Part shown: positions 33,469 to 41,618 of the stretch, piece by piece | Layout of the letters: each line of letters starts with the position of its first letter | How positions within the stretch are numbered: position 1 is the first letter of the stretch | Assembly (NCBI RefSeq): GCF_001691415.1 | Contig: NZ_LRRR01000033.1 | Span: 1-48,172 of the forward strand | DNA: 48,172 nucleotides | Direction of reading: 5' to 3' | Origin: Pararhodobacter sp. CCB-MM2 | Lineage (GTDB): Bacteria; Pseudomonadota; Alphaproteobacteria; Rhodobacterales; Rhodobacteraceae | Notes under the pieces: generated by a model | Databases searched by the model: none | What the model was told of the DNA's origin: nothing | What the model saw: only the letters and a program-made list of their open reading frames with translations | Made by a program: the position numbers and the translations under genes

Positions 33469-34152
33469 ATGCCGCCAGCTCTCCGCCTGACCCGCGCGCT
33501 TGTCGACCGCCTGCCCGCCCGCGTGGACGAGGAAGGCCCGGTGCGCGGCGATCCGACCCCGCCCGAGCACTACCCGAACACCGCCGACCGCCTGCTGGCC
33601 GAGGCCGATCCCTCGGGCCTTTGGGTCTTCGCCTCGGGCTCGCTGATCTGGAACCCGCGCATGCCGGTGGCCGAACGGCGACACGCCTTGGTGCATGGCT
33701 GGCACCGCAGCTTCTGCCTCGGGCCGATCCGCCGCTTCCGGGGCTCGCCACAGGCGCCGGGCTACATGCTGTCGCTGGATCGGGGTGGGTCGTGCCACGG
33801 GATCGTGCAGCGGATGGAACCGGGGAATGAGCGCGCCGATCTGATCGCGCTGTTGGAGAAGGAGCCGCCGCGCCCGCCGAAATGGGTCCGCGCGAAGACC
33901 GCGCAGGGCATGGTCCGCGCGGTGGCCTTCACCATGGATCGGACGTGGTGGGCCTATTGCCCCGAGGGGCCGATCGAGGAGGTCGCCGATGCCTTGGCCG
34001 GTGCGGTCGGGACCGGCGGGACGATGGCGGAATACCTGCTCAACACCTGCGAGCATCTGGCCGAGGCCGGCATCCATGACAGCCATCTGTGGCGGCTACA
34101 GGACATGGTAGCGGAGAGGCTGGAACGGCTGCCGGAGCGGGCGTCGATCTAA
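33469..34152 (+). CDS. ChaC-like gamma-glutamylcyclotransferase
   Basis: A 227-residue protein of the ChaC/GGCT-like family, which breaks down glutathione to 5-oxoproline and Cys-Gly. The substrate loop reads LWVFASGSLIWNP, where most members have YGSLxWxP, and is followed by GWHRSFCL and the FRGSPQAPGYMLSL stretch. The N-terminal 45 residues are extra. The catalytic Glu probably lies in LIALLEKE. Start ATG 33469 has GGATCCC upstream, a modest site. It is 86 bases after the MarR gene and may be read from its own promoter. Confidence 0.85.
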   Translation: MPPALRLTRALVDRLPARVDEEGPVRGDPTPPEHYPNTADRLLAEADPSGLWVFASGSLIWNPRMPVAERRHALVHGWHRSFCLGPIRRFRGSPQAPGYMLSLDRGGSCHGIVQRMEPGNERADLIALLEKEPPRPPKWVRAKTAQGMVRAVAFTMDRTWWAYCPEGPIEEVADALAGAVGTGGTMAEYLLNTCEHLAEAGIHDSHLWRLQDMVAERLERLPERASI

Positions 34153-34171
34153 GGGGCGCTCCGGCGCGCCA

Positions 34172-34293
34172 GCGCCATGCCCGCCCCCCCCTGGAGGGCA
34201 TTCGGCGGCCAATCCTCAGCACGGGCGACATCCGGGCTTTGAAGCTCAACCCCTCGGCTTGCGGCAACGCCCTCCCGAGGTCGGGCATGGCGC
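34172..34293. repeat. 122-bp imperfect inverted repeat
   Basis: GCGCCATGCCCG (34172-34183) is exactly inverted at 34282-34293. GGAGGGC (34193-34199) is inverted as GCCCTCC (34269-34275). The inner 70 bases are a non-coding-looking stretch. It fills the gap between two convergent genes. It could be a folded 3' UTR shared by both transcripts, or a small non-autonomous element. Confidence 0.6.
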
Positions 34294-34298
34294 TTCCC

Positions 34299-34769
34299 TC
34301 AGGCTTCCACGGTGAAAACCGGCTGGATCTCGACCGGGAAATTTACCGAGCGGGCGATGAAGCAGACCTTGTGGATCTCGTGATGGATCGCCTCCGCCCG
34401 CGCCATATCCGCGCCCGGCTTTAACGTGATTCGGGGCCGCAACACCGCTTTCACGAAGCGCGCCGCACCACCGGGCTCCAATTCGCCCGTCCCCTCGGGC
34501 GCATCCTCATAGGCCGTCACCACGATCCCGGCATCGGACGCGAGGTGCAGATACCACAGCATATGGCAGCCCGAGAGCGCCGAGAGCAGCATGTCCTCGG
34601 GGTTCATCAGCCCCTTGTTGCCACCCAGCAGCGGGTCGTTCGAGCAGGGGATCACCGGCTTGCCCGGCACCGCCACCTCCCAGTCGCGGGTATAGGCGCG
34701 GTAATGCGCGGTGCCCTCGCCGGTGTTGCCGGTCCAGCGAATCGCGCTGGTATAGCTGTGCTGTTTCAT
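34299..34769 (-). CDS. OsmC family protein
   Basis: A 156-residue OsmC/Ohr-fold protein. The conserved Cys is in LLSALSGCHMLWYLHLA and the partner Cys in HHEIHKVCFIARSVNFPVEI. These are the two positions of the thiol peroxidase site, but the surrounding motifs are of the OsmC-like, not the Ohr, branch. It is expected to remove peroxides or act as a general stress protein. It starts four bases after the LysE exporter stop, so it is the second gene of that unit. Confidence 0.88.
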   Translation of the reverse strand: MKQHSYTSAIRWTGNTGEGTAHYRAYTRDWEVAVPGKPVIPCSNDPLLGGNKGLMNPEDMLLSALSGCHMLWYLHLASDAGIVVTAYEDAPEGTGELEPGGAARFVKAVLRPRITLKPGADMARAEAIHHEIHKVCFIARSVNFPVEIQPVFTVEA

Positions 34770-34773
34770 GGGC

Positions 34774-35388
34774 TTATCCTCCGATGGCCTGCATCACCAG
34801 GCTGGCTGCGATCATCCACATGACGAGGCCGATCAGGGCCTCGACCACGACCCAGGCGCGGGGCTTGGCGAGCACCGGGGCCAGAAGCCGGGCGCCATAG
34901 CCAAGGGCCGCGAAGAAACAGAAGGACGCGATCACGGCGCCGATGCCGAAGACCGCCTCCATAGGCGAATATTGCGCGGACAAGGCGCCCAGCAGCGCCA
35001 GCGTGTCCAGATAGACATGGGGGTTGAGCCAAGTGAGCGCGAGGCAGGTCAGCACGATGCGCTTCAAGGGCACGGCCTGCGCCTGACCGGCGGCCAGGGC
35101 CTCGCCGCCTCGCAGCGCCGCGCGGAACCGCAGCGCGCCGTAGACCAGAAGGAAGGCGACCCCGCCCCAGAGCATCAACGGCTCCAGCCAGGGAAGACGC
35201 TCGGCGGCGGCGTTGAAGCCTGCGACACCCAGCGTGATCAACAGGGCATCAGAACCTGCACAAAGAAGAACAACGACGCCGACATGCTCGCGCTTCAGGC
35301 CCTGCCGCAGGACGAAGGCATTCTGTGCACCGATGGCGGCGATGAGGGAGAGACCGGTGAGAAAGCCGGCAACCAAGGCCTGTGTCAT
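34774..35388 (-). CDS. LysE/ArgO family amino-acid exporter
   Basis: A 204-residue inner-membrane exporter with six predicted segments. The family signature is IGAQNAFVLRQGLKREH near the N terminus and the NPHVYLDT motif near residue 120. The full IGAQNAFVLRQG and WLNPHVYLDT forms point to the LysE/ArgO branch, which exports lysine or arginine, rather than the RhtB branch. Substrate is not provable here. No divergent LysG/ArgP regulator is present. It is cotranscribed with the OsmC gene. Confidence 0.9.
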   Translation of the reverse strand: MTQALVAGFLTGLSLIAAIGAQNAFVLRQGLKREHVGVVVLLCAGSDALLITLGVAGFNAAAERLPWLEPLMLWGGVAFLLVYGALRFRAALRGGEALAAGQAQAVPLKRIVLTCLALTWLNPHVYLDTLALLGALSAQYSPMEAVFGIGAVIASFCFFAALGYGARLLAPVLAKPRAWVVVEALIGLVMWMIAASLVMQAIGG

Positions 35389-35408
35389 GCGCCTTTTGGA
35401 TGCCAGCT

Positions 35409-35454
35409 TCGGGGAAAAGTAAAGCCGCCGGAACGCGGGAGCCCGTTCCGGCGG
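35409..35454 (-). terminator. terminator of the small secreted protein gene
   Basis: CCGCCGGAACG and CGTTCCGGCGG (35425-35454) form perfect 11-base arms around an 8-base loop. On the minus strand they are followed by GCTTTACTTTT. It lies 15 bases past the stop of the gene at 35469-35777. Confidence 0.8.
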
Positions 35455-35468
35455 TCATTGGCAGGGCA

Positions 35469-35777
35469 TCAGCGGCTGGCGCGGATGACCGTGGCACCGG
35501 CCATCAGGCGGCGGAAGGTGCGTTCCGAGATCGCCGGGCCGTTGCGGCGGATGGCGAAGGCGGGGCTGGCGGTGGCGTTGCCGAATTCTTCGTCGCACTC
35601 ATCAAGGGCCGAGGACGAGCCGCAGGAATCAGCGTGGTCGGGGAAGGTCTCGGTGCACCAGGTGATGACGGCGGTGTAGCACTCGCTGAGCGAGGAAATC
35701 GGGCCGGCCTGAGCGGGCGTCATCGAGGTCGCGGTGATCGAAAGGGCGGTGGCGGCGATGGCAAAGTAACGGATCAT
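35469..35777 (-). CDS. small secreted Cys-containing hypothetical protein
   Basis: A 102-residue exported protein. The signal peptide MIRYFAIAATALSITATS ends in TPAQA, a clear signal peptidase I site. The mature protein has four Cys (SECYTAV, TWCTE, DSCGSS, DECDEE), able to form two disulfides in the periplasm. A basic C-terminal tail follows (ISERTFRRLMAGATVIRASR). No known family. GGAGA lies six bases before the ATG and a strong terminator follows, so it is a single-gene unit. Confidence 0.8.
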   Translation of the reverse strand: MIRYFAIAATALSITATSMTPAQAGPISSLSECYTAVITWCTETFPDHADSCGSSSALDECDEEFGNATASPAFAIRRNGPAISERTFRRLMAGATVIRASR

Positions 35778-35851
35778 AGAAAGTCTCCAAGGTTTGAAAT
35801 GAAATCCACATTGTGTGGATGTCCTTGGGTCGTGCCAGCCCCGCCGAGGGT

Positions 35852-37123
35852 TCAACGGTTCGACGATTTTCTTTCGCGCCACCAATCCTGCACCCGCAGC
35901 GCCCAGTAGGTCCCTTGCGCGGCGGCCAGCCCGAAAGGCCCACCGGCCCAGTCCAGGCCATAGGGGGCGAAAAGGGCAATTCTGTCCGTCTTTCCAAGGA
36001 GTTTCTCGGCCAACACGGTCCCGGCGATGGCCGTGGTATTCAGCCCATGCCCGCCGAAGCCGAGGCAGTGCCAGACGCCCGGCGACAATTCGCCGATCTG
36101 CGGCATCCGGTGGCGGGCATAGGCCATGAGACCGGACCAGGCGAGCTCGGTCTTCAGCGGGGCGAGCTGCGGATACGCGCCGATCATCTCGGCGCGCAGC
36201 TCGCGCGTGATGCCCTCGGGATTGGCCGCGCGGGTGGTGATCCGCCCGCCCCACAGGAGGCGCGCGCCGCCTTCGACCAGCCGGTAGTAATCCGAGGCCC
36301 GACGGTCGTCGCCGATCCCCATCGGGGTCTGGATCGCCGTCGCCAGCAGCTCGGGCGCGGCCTCGGACATCATCACATAGGTGGCAATCGGCAGCATCGC
36401 CCGGCGCAGGCGTGGCTCCAGCGGACCGGAATAGCCGCCGGTCGCCAGCACGATCTGGTCTGCCTCGACACGCCCCCGCGCCATGGTCAGCACCTTGGGC
36501 GACGCGCTGTAGTCTGCGCCGGTGACCGCGCTGCCCTCGAAGATCAGCCCGCCGAGGCGTTCGATCTCGGCGGCGAGGCCGCGGGCCACGTTCAAGGGGT
36601 GGATGTGGAAGGCCGTGCTTTCCTCCAAACCGTGCAGATATCGGTCCGAGGCAACGCGCTGACGGATCGCCGCGCGGTCCAGATAGGGCATGTCGGGGGT
36701 CGCGGCGGCTTTCAGATCCTCCGCCCGGTCAAAGCGGCGCAGGCGCAGCAGGCCGTCGACCGGCATGGCGCCCGCGATCTGCAAGTCGTTGATCGCGCTG
36801 CGCATGATCTCCACACCCTCGGCCGAGAGATCCTGCAACGCTTGCGCATGGGCCGCGCCGACACGGGCCCGGATCATCGCCTCGCCGCTGGCAAAACCGT
36901 CCGAGACGAAGCCCCCGTTGCGCCCGGAGGCCCCAAAGCCCACCGCCTGCGCCTCCAGCACCGCAACGCGCATCCCGCCCCGCGCCAGTTGCAACGCGGT
37001 GAAGAGCCCGGCGAAGCCGCCGCCAACCACGGCGCAATCGACGCGCAGGCTGCCGCTCAAAACCGGGCGTTCACGGGTGTCGGCCAGCGTTCGGCTGTAC
37101 CAAGTGTCAGGATAACGGTGCAC
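35852..37123 (-). CDS. FAD-dependent oxidase, OrdL/PuuB-like
   Basis: A 423-residue DAO-family flavoprotein. The N-terminal WYSRTL and the dinucleotide motif VVGGGFAGLFTALQLA, the FGASGRNGGF loop and the C-terminal GFGGHGLNTTAIAG are typical of the OrdL/PuuB group, which oxidises gamma-glutamylputrescine or related amines. Neighbours do not include other putrescine genes, so the amine substrate is unknown. The start is GTG at 37123 (MHRYPDTWY); no better start keeps the N-terminal WYSRTL. Confidence 0.85.
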   Translation of the reverse strand: MHRYPDTWYSRTLADTRERPVLSGSLRVDCAVVGGGFAGLFTALQLARGGMRVAVLEAQAVGFGASGRNGGFVSDGFASGEAMIRARVGAAHAQALQDLSAEGVEIMRSAINDLQIAGAMPVDGLLRLRRFDRAEDLKAAATPDMPYLDRAAIRQRVASDRYLHGLEESTAFHIHPLNVARGLAAEIERLGGLIFEGSAVTGADYSASPKVLTMARGRVEADQIVLATGGYSGPLEPRLRRAMLPIATYVMMSEAAPELLATAIQTPMGIGDDRRASDYYRLVEGGARLLWGGRITTRAANPEGITRELRAEMIGAYPQLAPLKTELAWSGLMAYARHRMPQIGELSPGVWHCLGFGGHGLNTTAIAGTVLAEKLLGKTDRIALFAPYGLDWAGGPFGLAAAQGTYWALRVQDWWRERKSSNR

Positions 37124-37214
37124 GGAGAATCCCCGGATCAGGTGTCGGCGTCAGATCACGCCGGCGCACGCTATGCCCAGCCCGATCCAGCCGCAAGCCA
37201 CCCGCACCAGCCTC

Positions 37215-37385
37215 TCAGTGCCGGGGGCCGATGCCCTCTTCCACCCGCGGGTCCGGCCGATTGGCCAGTTCCACCTCCAGAAGAAGCGAGGCCTGCGCCA
37301 GATGCTCCTCAAGGGCGGTCAGACCATGCAGGCGCGCGTAACTGCGCATCTCCTCCATGGTGTGTCTCATCCAGTCATGCGCCAT
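37215..37385 (-). CDS. 56-residue hypothetical protein
   Basis: A short ORF with good support: ATG at 37385, AGGAG seven bases upstream, and a protein-like composition. MAHDWMRHTMEEMRSYARLH is followed by a second helix (ALEEHLAQASLLLEVELANR) and a short tail. It would fold as a two-helix, acidic, soluble protein. No family recognised. It lies between the ccr terminator and the OrdL-like gene on the same strand, in a gap that would otherwise be empty. Confidence 0.65.
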   Translation of the reverse strand: MAHDWMRHTMEEMRSYARLHGLTALEEHLAQASLLLEVELANRPDPRVEEGIGPRH

Positions 37386-37489
37386 GGCTACACTCCTATC
37401 CCGAACCGGTACCGCAAGATCACTCGTAAAGTTTCAATCTTGAGGCATAGGGTTGAGAATTCGTTGCAGCCCGTCGCGATCACCGGTCA

Positions 37490-37524
37490 CGACAATGAGA
37501 AGGGCCACCCCCGAAGGGATGGCC
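37490..37524 (-). terminator. ccr terminator
   Basis: On the minus strand GGGCCATCCC, loop TTC, GGGGGTGGCCC, followed by TTCTCATTGT. It starts 40 bases past the ccr stop. The T-run is weak but the stem is long. Confidence 0.65.
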
Positions 37525-37563
37525 CCGGCGCCCGAGGGACAGGGCGCGTCGTTCAAACGGAGC

Positions 37564-38853
37564 TTACTTGCGGCCGGCTTCCAGCGCGTCCTCGAAGGTG
37601 CGCAGCCCGGTACGCGGGGCCTGCACCAGCACCGCCATGTTGCCGGGCTTGTGCTCGTTCTTCAGCATCTTCATATGCGCGGCCGGGATCTCGGCCCAGG
37701 GGAAGACCTCGGACATGCAGGGATCAAGACGACGCTCGATCATCAGGCGGTTGGCCGACGCCGCTTGCTTGAGGTTGGCGAAGTGGCTGCCCTGCAGGCG
37801 CTTCTGGTGCATCCACATGTAGCGCACGTCGAAGGTGCAGTTGAATCCCGAGGTCCCGGCGCAGATCACCACGATGCCGCCCTTCTTCACCACCAGCGTC
37901 GAGACCGGGAAGGTCGCCTCGCCGGGGTGTTCGAAGACCATGTCCACGGACACGCCCTTGCCGGTGATGTCCCAGATCGCCTTGCCGAACTTGCGCGCTT
38001 CCTTCAGCCACTCGTTGTATTCCGGCGAGTTGACCGTGGGCAGCTGACCCCAGCAGTTGAAGTCCTTGCGGTTGATGACGCCCTTGGCGCCCTGATCCAT
38101 CACGAACTGGCGCTTCGATTCGTCCGAGATAACGCCGATCGCATTGGCACCCGCCGTGTTCGCCAGCTGGATCGCATAGGAACCCAGACCGCCCGAGGCG
38201 CCCCAGACCAGCACGTTCTGCCCCGGCTTCAGCTCGTGCGGGTGATGGCCGAACAGCATCCGATAGGCGGTGGCCAGCGTCAGCGTGTAGCAGGCGGCCT
38301 CTTCCCAGGTCAGGTGCTTGGGACGCGGCATCAGCTGCTGCGCCTGCACGCGGGTGAACTGCGCGAACGAGCCATCGCCGGTCTCGTAGCCCCAGATCCG
38401 CTGGCTGGGCGAGAACATCGGGTCGCCGCCGTTGCATTCCTCGTCGTCGCCGTCGTCCTGGTTGCAGTGGATCACGACCTCGTCGCCGACCTTCCAGCTT
38501 TTGACGGCCGAGCCCACCTTCCAGACGATGCCCGAGGCATCCGAGCCCGCGATGTGGAAATCCTGCTTGTGCACGTCGAAGGGGCTGATCGGCTTGCCGA
38601 GGCCCGCCCAGACGCCGTTGTAGTTCACGCCCGCCGCCATCACGAGGACCAGCACCTCGTGGCTGTCGATCTCCCAGGTATCGACGACCTCGACCTGGAA
38701 CGACTTGTCGGGCTCGCCGTGACGCTCGCGGCGGATGTTCCACGCGTACATCTTTTTCGGGACATAGCCCATCGGAGGCATCTCACCGATCTCGTAGAGG
38801 TCCTTTTCCGGGGCGTCGTACTGGGCAATGCCGGCATTCACGTCGAGGGCCAT
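37564..38853 (-). CDS. ccr: crotonyl-CoA carboxylase/reductase
   Basis: A 429-residue MDR-superfamily enzyme that reductively carboxylates crotonyl-CoA to ethylmalonyl-CoA with NADPH and CO2, the defining step of the ethylmalonyl-CoA pathway for acetyl-CoA assimilation. Supporting features are the Ccr-type N terminus (IGEMPPMGYVPKKMYAWNIR), the NADPH-binding WGASGGLGSYAIQLA and the family-specific MVFEHPGEATFPVSTLVV and GFNCTFDVRYMWMHQKRLQGSHF. Length is normal. AGGAG is well placed before the ATG. The gene stands alone here; ecm is not adjacent, unlike in several Rhodobacter relatives. mcd, for a later step, is at 27-1700. Confidence 0.96.
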   Translation of the reverse strand: MALDVNAGIAQYDAPEKDLYEIGEMPPMGYVPKKMYAWNIRRERHGEPDKSFQVEVVDTWEIDSHEVLVLVMAAGVNYNGVWAGLGKPISPFDVHKQDFHIAGSDASGIVWKVGSAVKSWKVGDEVVIHCNQDDGDDEECNGGDPMFSPSQRIWGYETGDGSFAQFTRVQAQQLMPRPKHLTWEEAACYTLTLATAYRMLFGHHPHELKPGQNVLVWGASGGLGSYAIQLANTAGANAIGVISDESKRQFVMDQGAKGVINRKDFNCWGQLPTVNSPEYNEWLKEARKFGKAIWDITGKGVSVDMVFEHPGEATFPVSTLVVKKGGIVVICAGTSGFNCTFDVRYMWMHQKRLQGSHFANLKQAASANRLMIERRLDPCMSEVFPWAEIPAAHMKMLKNEHKPGNMAVLVQAPRTGLRTFEDALEAGRK

Positions 38854-38907
38854 GTCTCTCTCCTAAACAGCCCGCCGCGATGCAGAATCCATGCGGCAGT
38901 TGCAGCA

Positions 38908-38936
38908 TAGATAAAATCGGCCACGCAACAATGCAA
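38908..38936 (-). promoter_or_regulatory. predicted ccr promoter
   Basis: Minus-strand TTGCAT (38931-38936) and TATCTA (38908-38913) with a 17-base spacer, 55-83 bases before ccr. TGTTGCG (within the spacer) and CTATGCTGCA match words at the mcd promoter. Inferred by eye. Confidence 0.4.
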
Positions 38937-38961
38937 CCCCAAATGGGCTGATGTTGTAATT

Positions 38962-40416
38962 TTATGTCTCGCCCGTTTCCGGCAGGGTGAGCGTCGAGGG
39001 CCCCGGAAGCGTGATTTCCGCCGGTTCCGCCAGCCGTTGCAGCACCGAAGCCGCATAATAGCCTCGCAATGGGGCCTGTGCCGGGGGCAGATGCACCCCC
39101 TCCGAATCACGCGTGACCAACCCCTGACGCGCCAATGCAGACAGGGCGAAGTCCAAGGTCCGGGCGACCGAACCCTCGACCAGATGCAGGTTGGCGCCCT
39201 TGCCCTGCGCCTCGGCCACGAGGTCGGTGAGTGCGGCTTCCAGATCCCGGGCCGAGACGCTGCCGCCTTCGGGCAGCGACAGCCGCTGCAACGCGGCGCA
39301 GGTCAGGGGCACCGGCAGCAGGGGAACGGCGGTACGAATGCGGCCCATCAGCTCCTCGGCCAGCGCCTCGGTCGAGATCTCGGCCCGCCCGGCCTGATAG
39401 GCGCGCAGGGACAGCGGCTGGCCATAGCAGACAGCGGCATGGCCATAGGTCGAGGTCCGGCGCAGCAGCTTCTGCCACAGGATCCAGAAGAACCAACCGG
39501 CGGCTTCGGTCACGCGCAGGCGAAAGCGGCGATCGCCCTTGCGCCCGGCCTGCACCAGCACCTCGTCCTCCAGCACCCGGTCGTAGTTCAGCGCCACGGG
39601 TACGAAGACCACGTCCTGCACATCGCGCCCCTCGGCCTGCGGATCGAAATCGCGGACGATGTAGTGCAAGAGCCCCTTCTTCGCCGGACCGACCGCGCCC
39701 GTCAGGCTGAGGCCCCCTTCCGGGAACATCGCCTGCGTCACCCCCTCCTGCACCGACATCTGCACATAGCGCGCCAGCACGGCCCGGTAGAGGTCTGTCG
39801 AATAGCGCCGCCGGATGAAGTAGGCCCCCATCGCGCGGATCAGTTGCTTCAGCGGCCAGACCCGCGCCCATTCGCCCACCGCATAGGACAGGGTCGAGCG
39901 CCGCGCGGCCAGCCATGTGACCAGCACGTAATCCATGTTCGAGCGGTGGTTCATGACGAAAACCACGGCGGCATTCTGGTCGATGCGCCGCAGGGTATCG
40001 CCCTCGTCGCGCTGGATATGCACCTTGTAGAACAGCCGGCTCAGCGCCCGTGCGACGCGGATGGCAAAGCCGAAATAGGTCGCGGTCGAAAACCCGGGGA
40101 CAATCTCGCGCGCGTAAAGCCGGGCCTTTTCGTGCGCGACGGTGCGAGGGATGCCCTCGGCACGGGCGTATTCGGCGACGGCCTGCATGACCTGCGGGTC
40201 ATAGGACAGGCGGATGATCTGGTCATGCCGGCGCATCAGGTTGAACGGCCGGATCGGCCGGTCCAGCCGCTTGTTCAGCTCCTCGACCGCGCGCTCCATC
40301 CGACGGCGCAGGAACCAGCGCACCGAGGGGAACAGGAAATGCGACAGGAAAGCCACCGCCGCAAAGAGGACGATGAGGATCAGAAGCCACAGGGGCAGGT
40401 CGACGCGTTGGAACAT
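38962..40416 (-). CDS. PlsB-like glycerol-3-phosphate acyltransferase
   Basis: A 484-residue membrane acyltransferase of the PlsB/PlsC superfamily. One N-terminal membrane segment (LPLWLLILIVLFAAVAFLSH) is followed by acyltransferase blocks: NHRSNMDYVL (His and Asp catalytic), GAYFIRRRYSTDLY, FPEGGLSLTG and VFVPVALNYDRVLED. These blocks match the GPAT (PlsB) rather than the LPAAT group, though the protein is much shorter than the 807-residue E. coli PlsB. It would start phospholipid synthesis; gpsA, which makes its glycerol-3-phosphate, is at 47065. The C-terminal 120 residues are specific to this branch. Confidence 0.82.
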   Translation of the reverse strand: MFQRVDLPLWLLILIVLFAAVAFLSHFLFPSVRWFLRRRMERAVEELNKRLDRPIRPFNLMRRHDQIIRLSYDPQVMQAVAEYARAEGIPRTVAHEKARLYAREIVPGFSTATYFGFAIRVARALSRLFYKVHIQRDEGDTLRRIDQNAAVVFVMNHRSNMDYVLVTWLAARRSTLSYAVGEWARVWPLKQLIRAMGAYFIRRRYSTDLYRAVLARYVQMSVQEGVTQAMFPEGGLSLTGAVGPAKKGLLHYIVRDFDPQAEGRDVQDVVFVPVALNYDRVLEDEVLVQAGRKGDRRFRLRVTEAAGWFFWILWQKLLRRTSTYGHAAVCYGQPLSLRAYQAGRAEISTEALAEELMGRIRTAVPLLPVPLTCAALQRLSLPEGGSVSARDLEAALTDLVAEAQGKGANLHLVEGSVARTLDFALSALARQGLVTRDSEGVHLPPAQAPLRGYYAASVLQRLAEPAEITLPGPSTLTLPETGET

Positions 40417-40465
40417 GCCCTCTATGTGGCATCAGCCCCGGGGGCGGACAATGGCCGGGCGCGAC

Positions 40466-41143
40466 CTAAAGGCCTGCAAAAGCGCGCTGCAGGAAGGCCT
40501 GCCCGTCGCGGGTGACCGGCGTGCCATGCGCCATCAGCACCCGCTCTGCCGGCCAGCCCAGCATCCGCACCAGCGGCGCCTTCGCCTCGGCCCCCAGCGC
40601 GAAGCGGAACTTGCGCGGCACGGTCGGATGCAGCTCCATCATCTGGTCCAGCTGCGCCAGAAGCCGCCGCCAGCCGTGGTACCAATCCCCCGGCATGTTC
40701 TGCAGCAGGTCGCAGATCAGCACCGTGGCCGAGGCGCGGTGGAACAAGACCGCCTCGGGCGCGATGCTGTTGGGCACGAGTTGCACCTCGACGCCCTCCC
40801 AGCCCTTCGGCGCAAGGTCATGGAGCGTTCCGCTGATCGTCAGATCGTCGCGCTTCGAGGCAAGGCCGGGGGCGGCATGGATCTCGGCCTGCGGGAAATG
40901 CGCGACCCAGTCCTTGAGGAACACATGGTGCAGCTTGTTGGGCGCGATCAGCGCCCGCACCGGCCCCATCGCGGCAATCTCGGCCACCAGCAGGGGTTCG
41001 GGCTGCACGGGCGACCACAAGAGCAGCCCACCATCCTCGACCTGCAGCACCGCCATGCGAATCGGGTAGCGAAATCCCAGCGCGGCCTTGATGGGCGTCC
41101 CCTCGGCGATCCAGAGACCGGGGGCAAAGGCTTGCAGGGGCAT
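40466..41143 (-). CDS. DUF4336 domain protein
   Basis: A 225-residue soluble protein of the DUF4336 family, distantly related to the metallo-beta-lactamase fold. The N terminus reads FAPGLWIAEGTP, then RMAVLQVEDGGLLLWSPV. The usual HxHxDH metal site is not present; ALIAPNKLHHVFLKDW occupies that place, with a His pair only. The function of the family is unknown. The start at 41143 (MPLQAF) is preferred because GGAGGG lies six bases before it. It is divergent from the zinc-finger gene across 93 bases. Confidence 0.78.
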   Translation of the reverse strand: MPLQAFAPGLWIAEGTPIKAALGFRYPIRMAVLQVEDGGLLLWSPVQPEPLLVAEIAAMGPVRALIAPNKLHHVFLKDWVAHFPQAEIHAAPGLASKRDDLTISGTLHDLAPKGWEGVEVQLVPNSIAPEAVLFHRASATVLICDLLQNMPGDWYHGWRRLLAQLDQMMELHPTVPRKFRFALGAEAKAPLVRMLGWPAERVLMAHGTPVTRDGQAFLQRAFAGL

Positions 41144-41236
41144 GGGCGCCCTCCCTACATTGCTTACTCGGAACACGGCGGCAGCCTAGGGGTTGCGGTC
41201 TCCCCGGGCAAGAAGCGGGCCAGCAAGGAGCGGACC

Positions 41237-41506
41237 ATGGCAGGCGGATGGGCGAAGGACGGCGCGGTGAACGAGCAGATCGAGGCCTCGATCGGCGAGG
41301 AGCTCGCCCGGATGCGGCTGCGCACCAAAGCGGGCGGCGAGAGCCGGACCCATTGCCTGGAATGCGAGGAGCCGATCCCCGAGCCGCGTCGTGCGGCGAT
41401 CCCCGGGGTGACGTTGTGCCGCGAGTGTCAGGACGAGAGGGACCATGCCTTCCGGGCGCGGCCGGGGATCAACCGGCGGGGCTCGAAGGATAGTCAGTTG
41501 AAGTGA
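41237..41506 (+). CDS. DksA/TraR-type zinc finger protein
   Basis: An 89-residue protein with a short N-terminal helical part and a C-terminal C4 zinc finger of the DksA/TraR type (HCLECEEPIPEPRR, then VTLCRECQDERD). It is much shorter than DksA (151 residues), close to TraR and the YbiI-like small proteins. It may bind RNA polymerase in the secondary channel. The AAGGAG site at -8 supports the ATG. A dispersed repeat follows the stop directly. Confidence 0.88.
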   Translation: MAGGWAKDGAVNEQIEASIGEELARMRLRTKAGGESRTHCLECEEPIPEPRRAAIPGVTLCRECQDERDHAFRARPGINRRGSKDSQLK

Positions 41507-41508
41507 GA

Positions 41509-41565
41509 GGGGGCTCTGCCCCCGTCGCTGCGCGACTCCCCCGGGATACTTGCAGCACAAAGACG
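41509..41565. repeat. dispersed intergenic repeat, family 2, copy 1
   Basis: GGGGGCTCTGCCCCC hairpin, a variable 16 bases, then CCCCCGGGATAcTTgCAG and ACaAAGA. The same order is at 43602-43646. It lies three bases past the zinc finger gene and before meaB. The self-complementary start would fold in RNA. Confidence 0.75.
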
Positions 41566-41618
41566 GGCAGCGTTCCGCAGGCTGGACATGTGCGGGCGCG
41601 GCGGGCAAGAGAGAGGCC

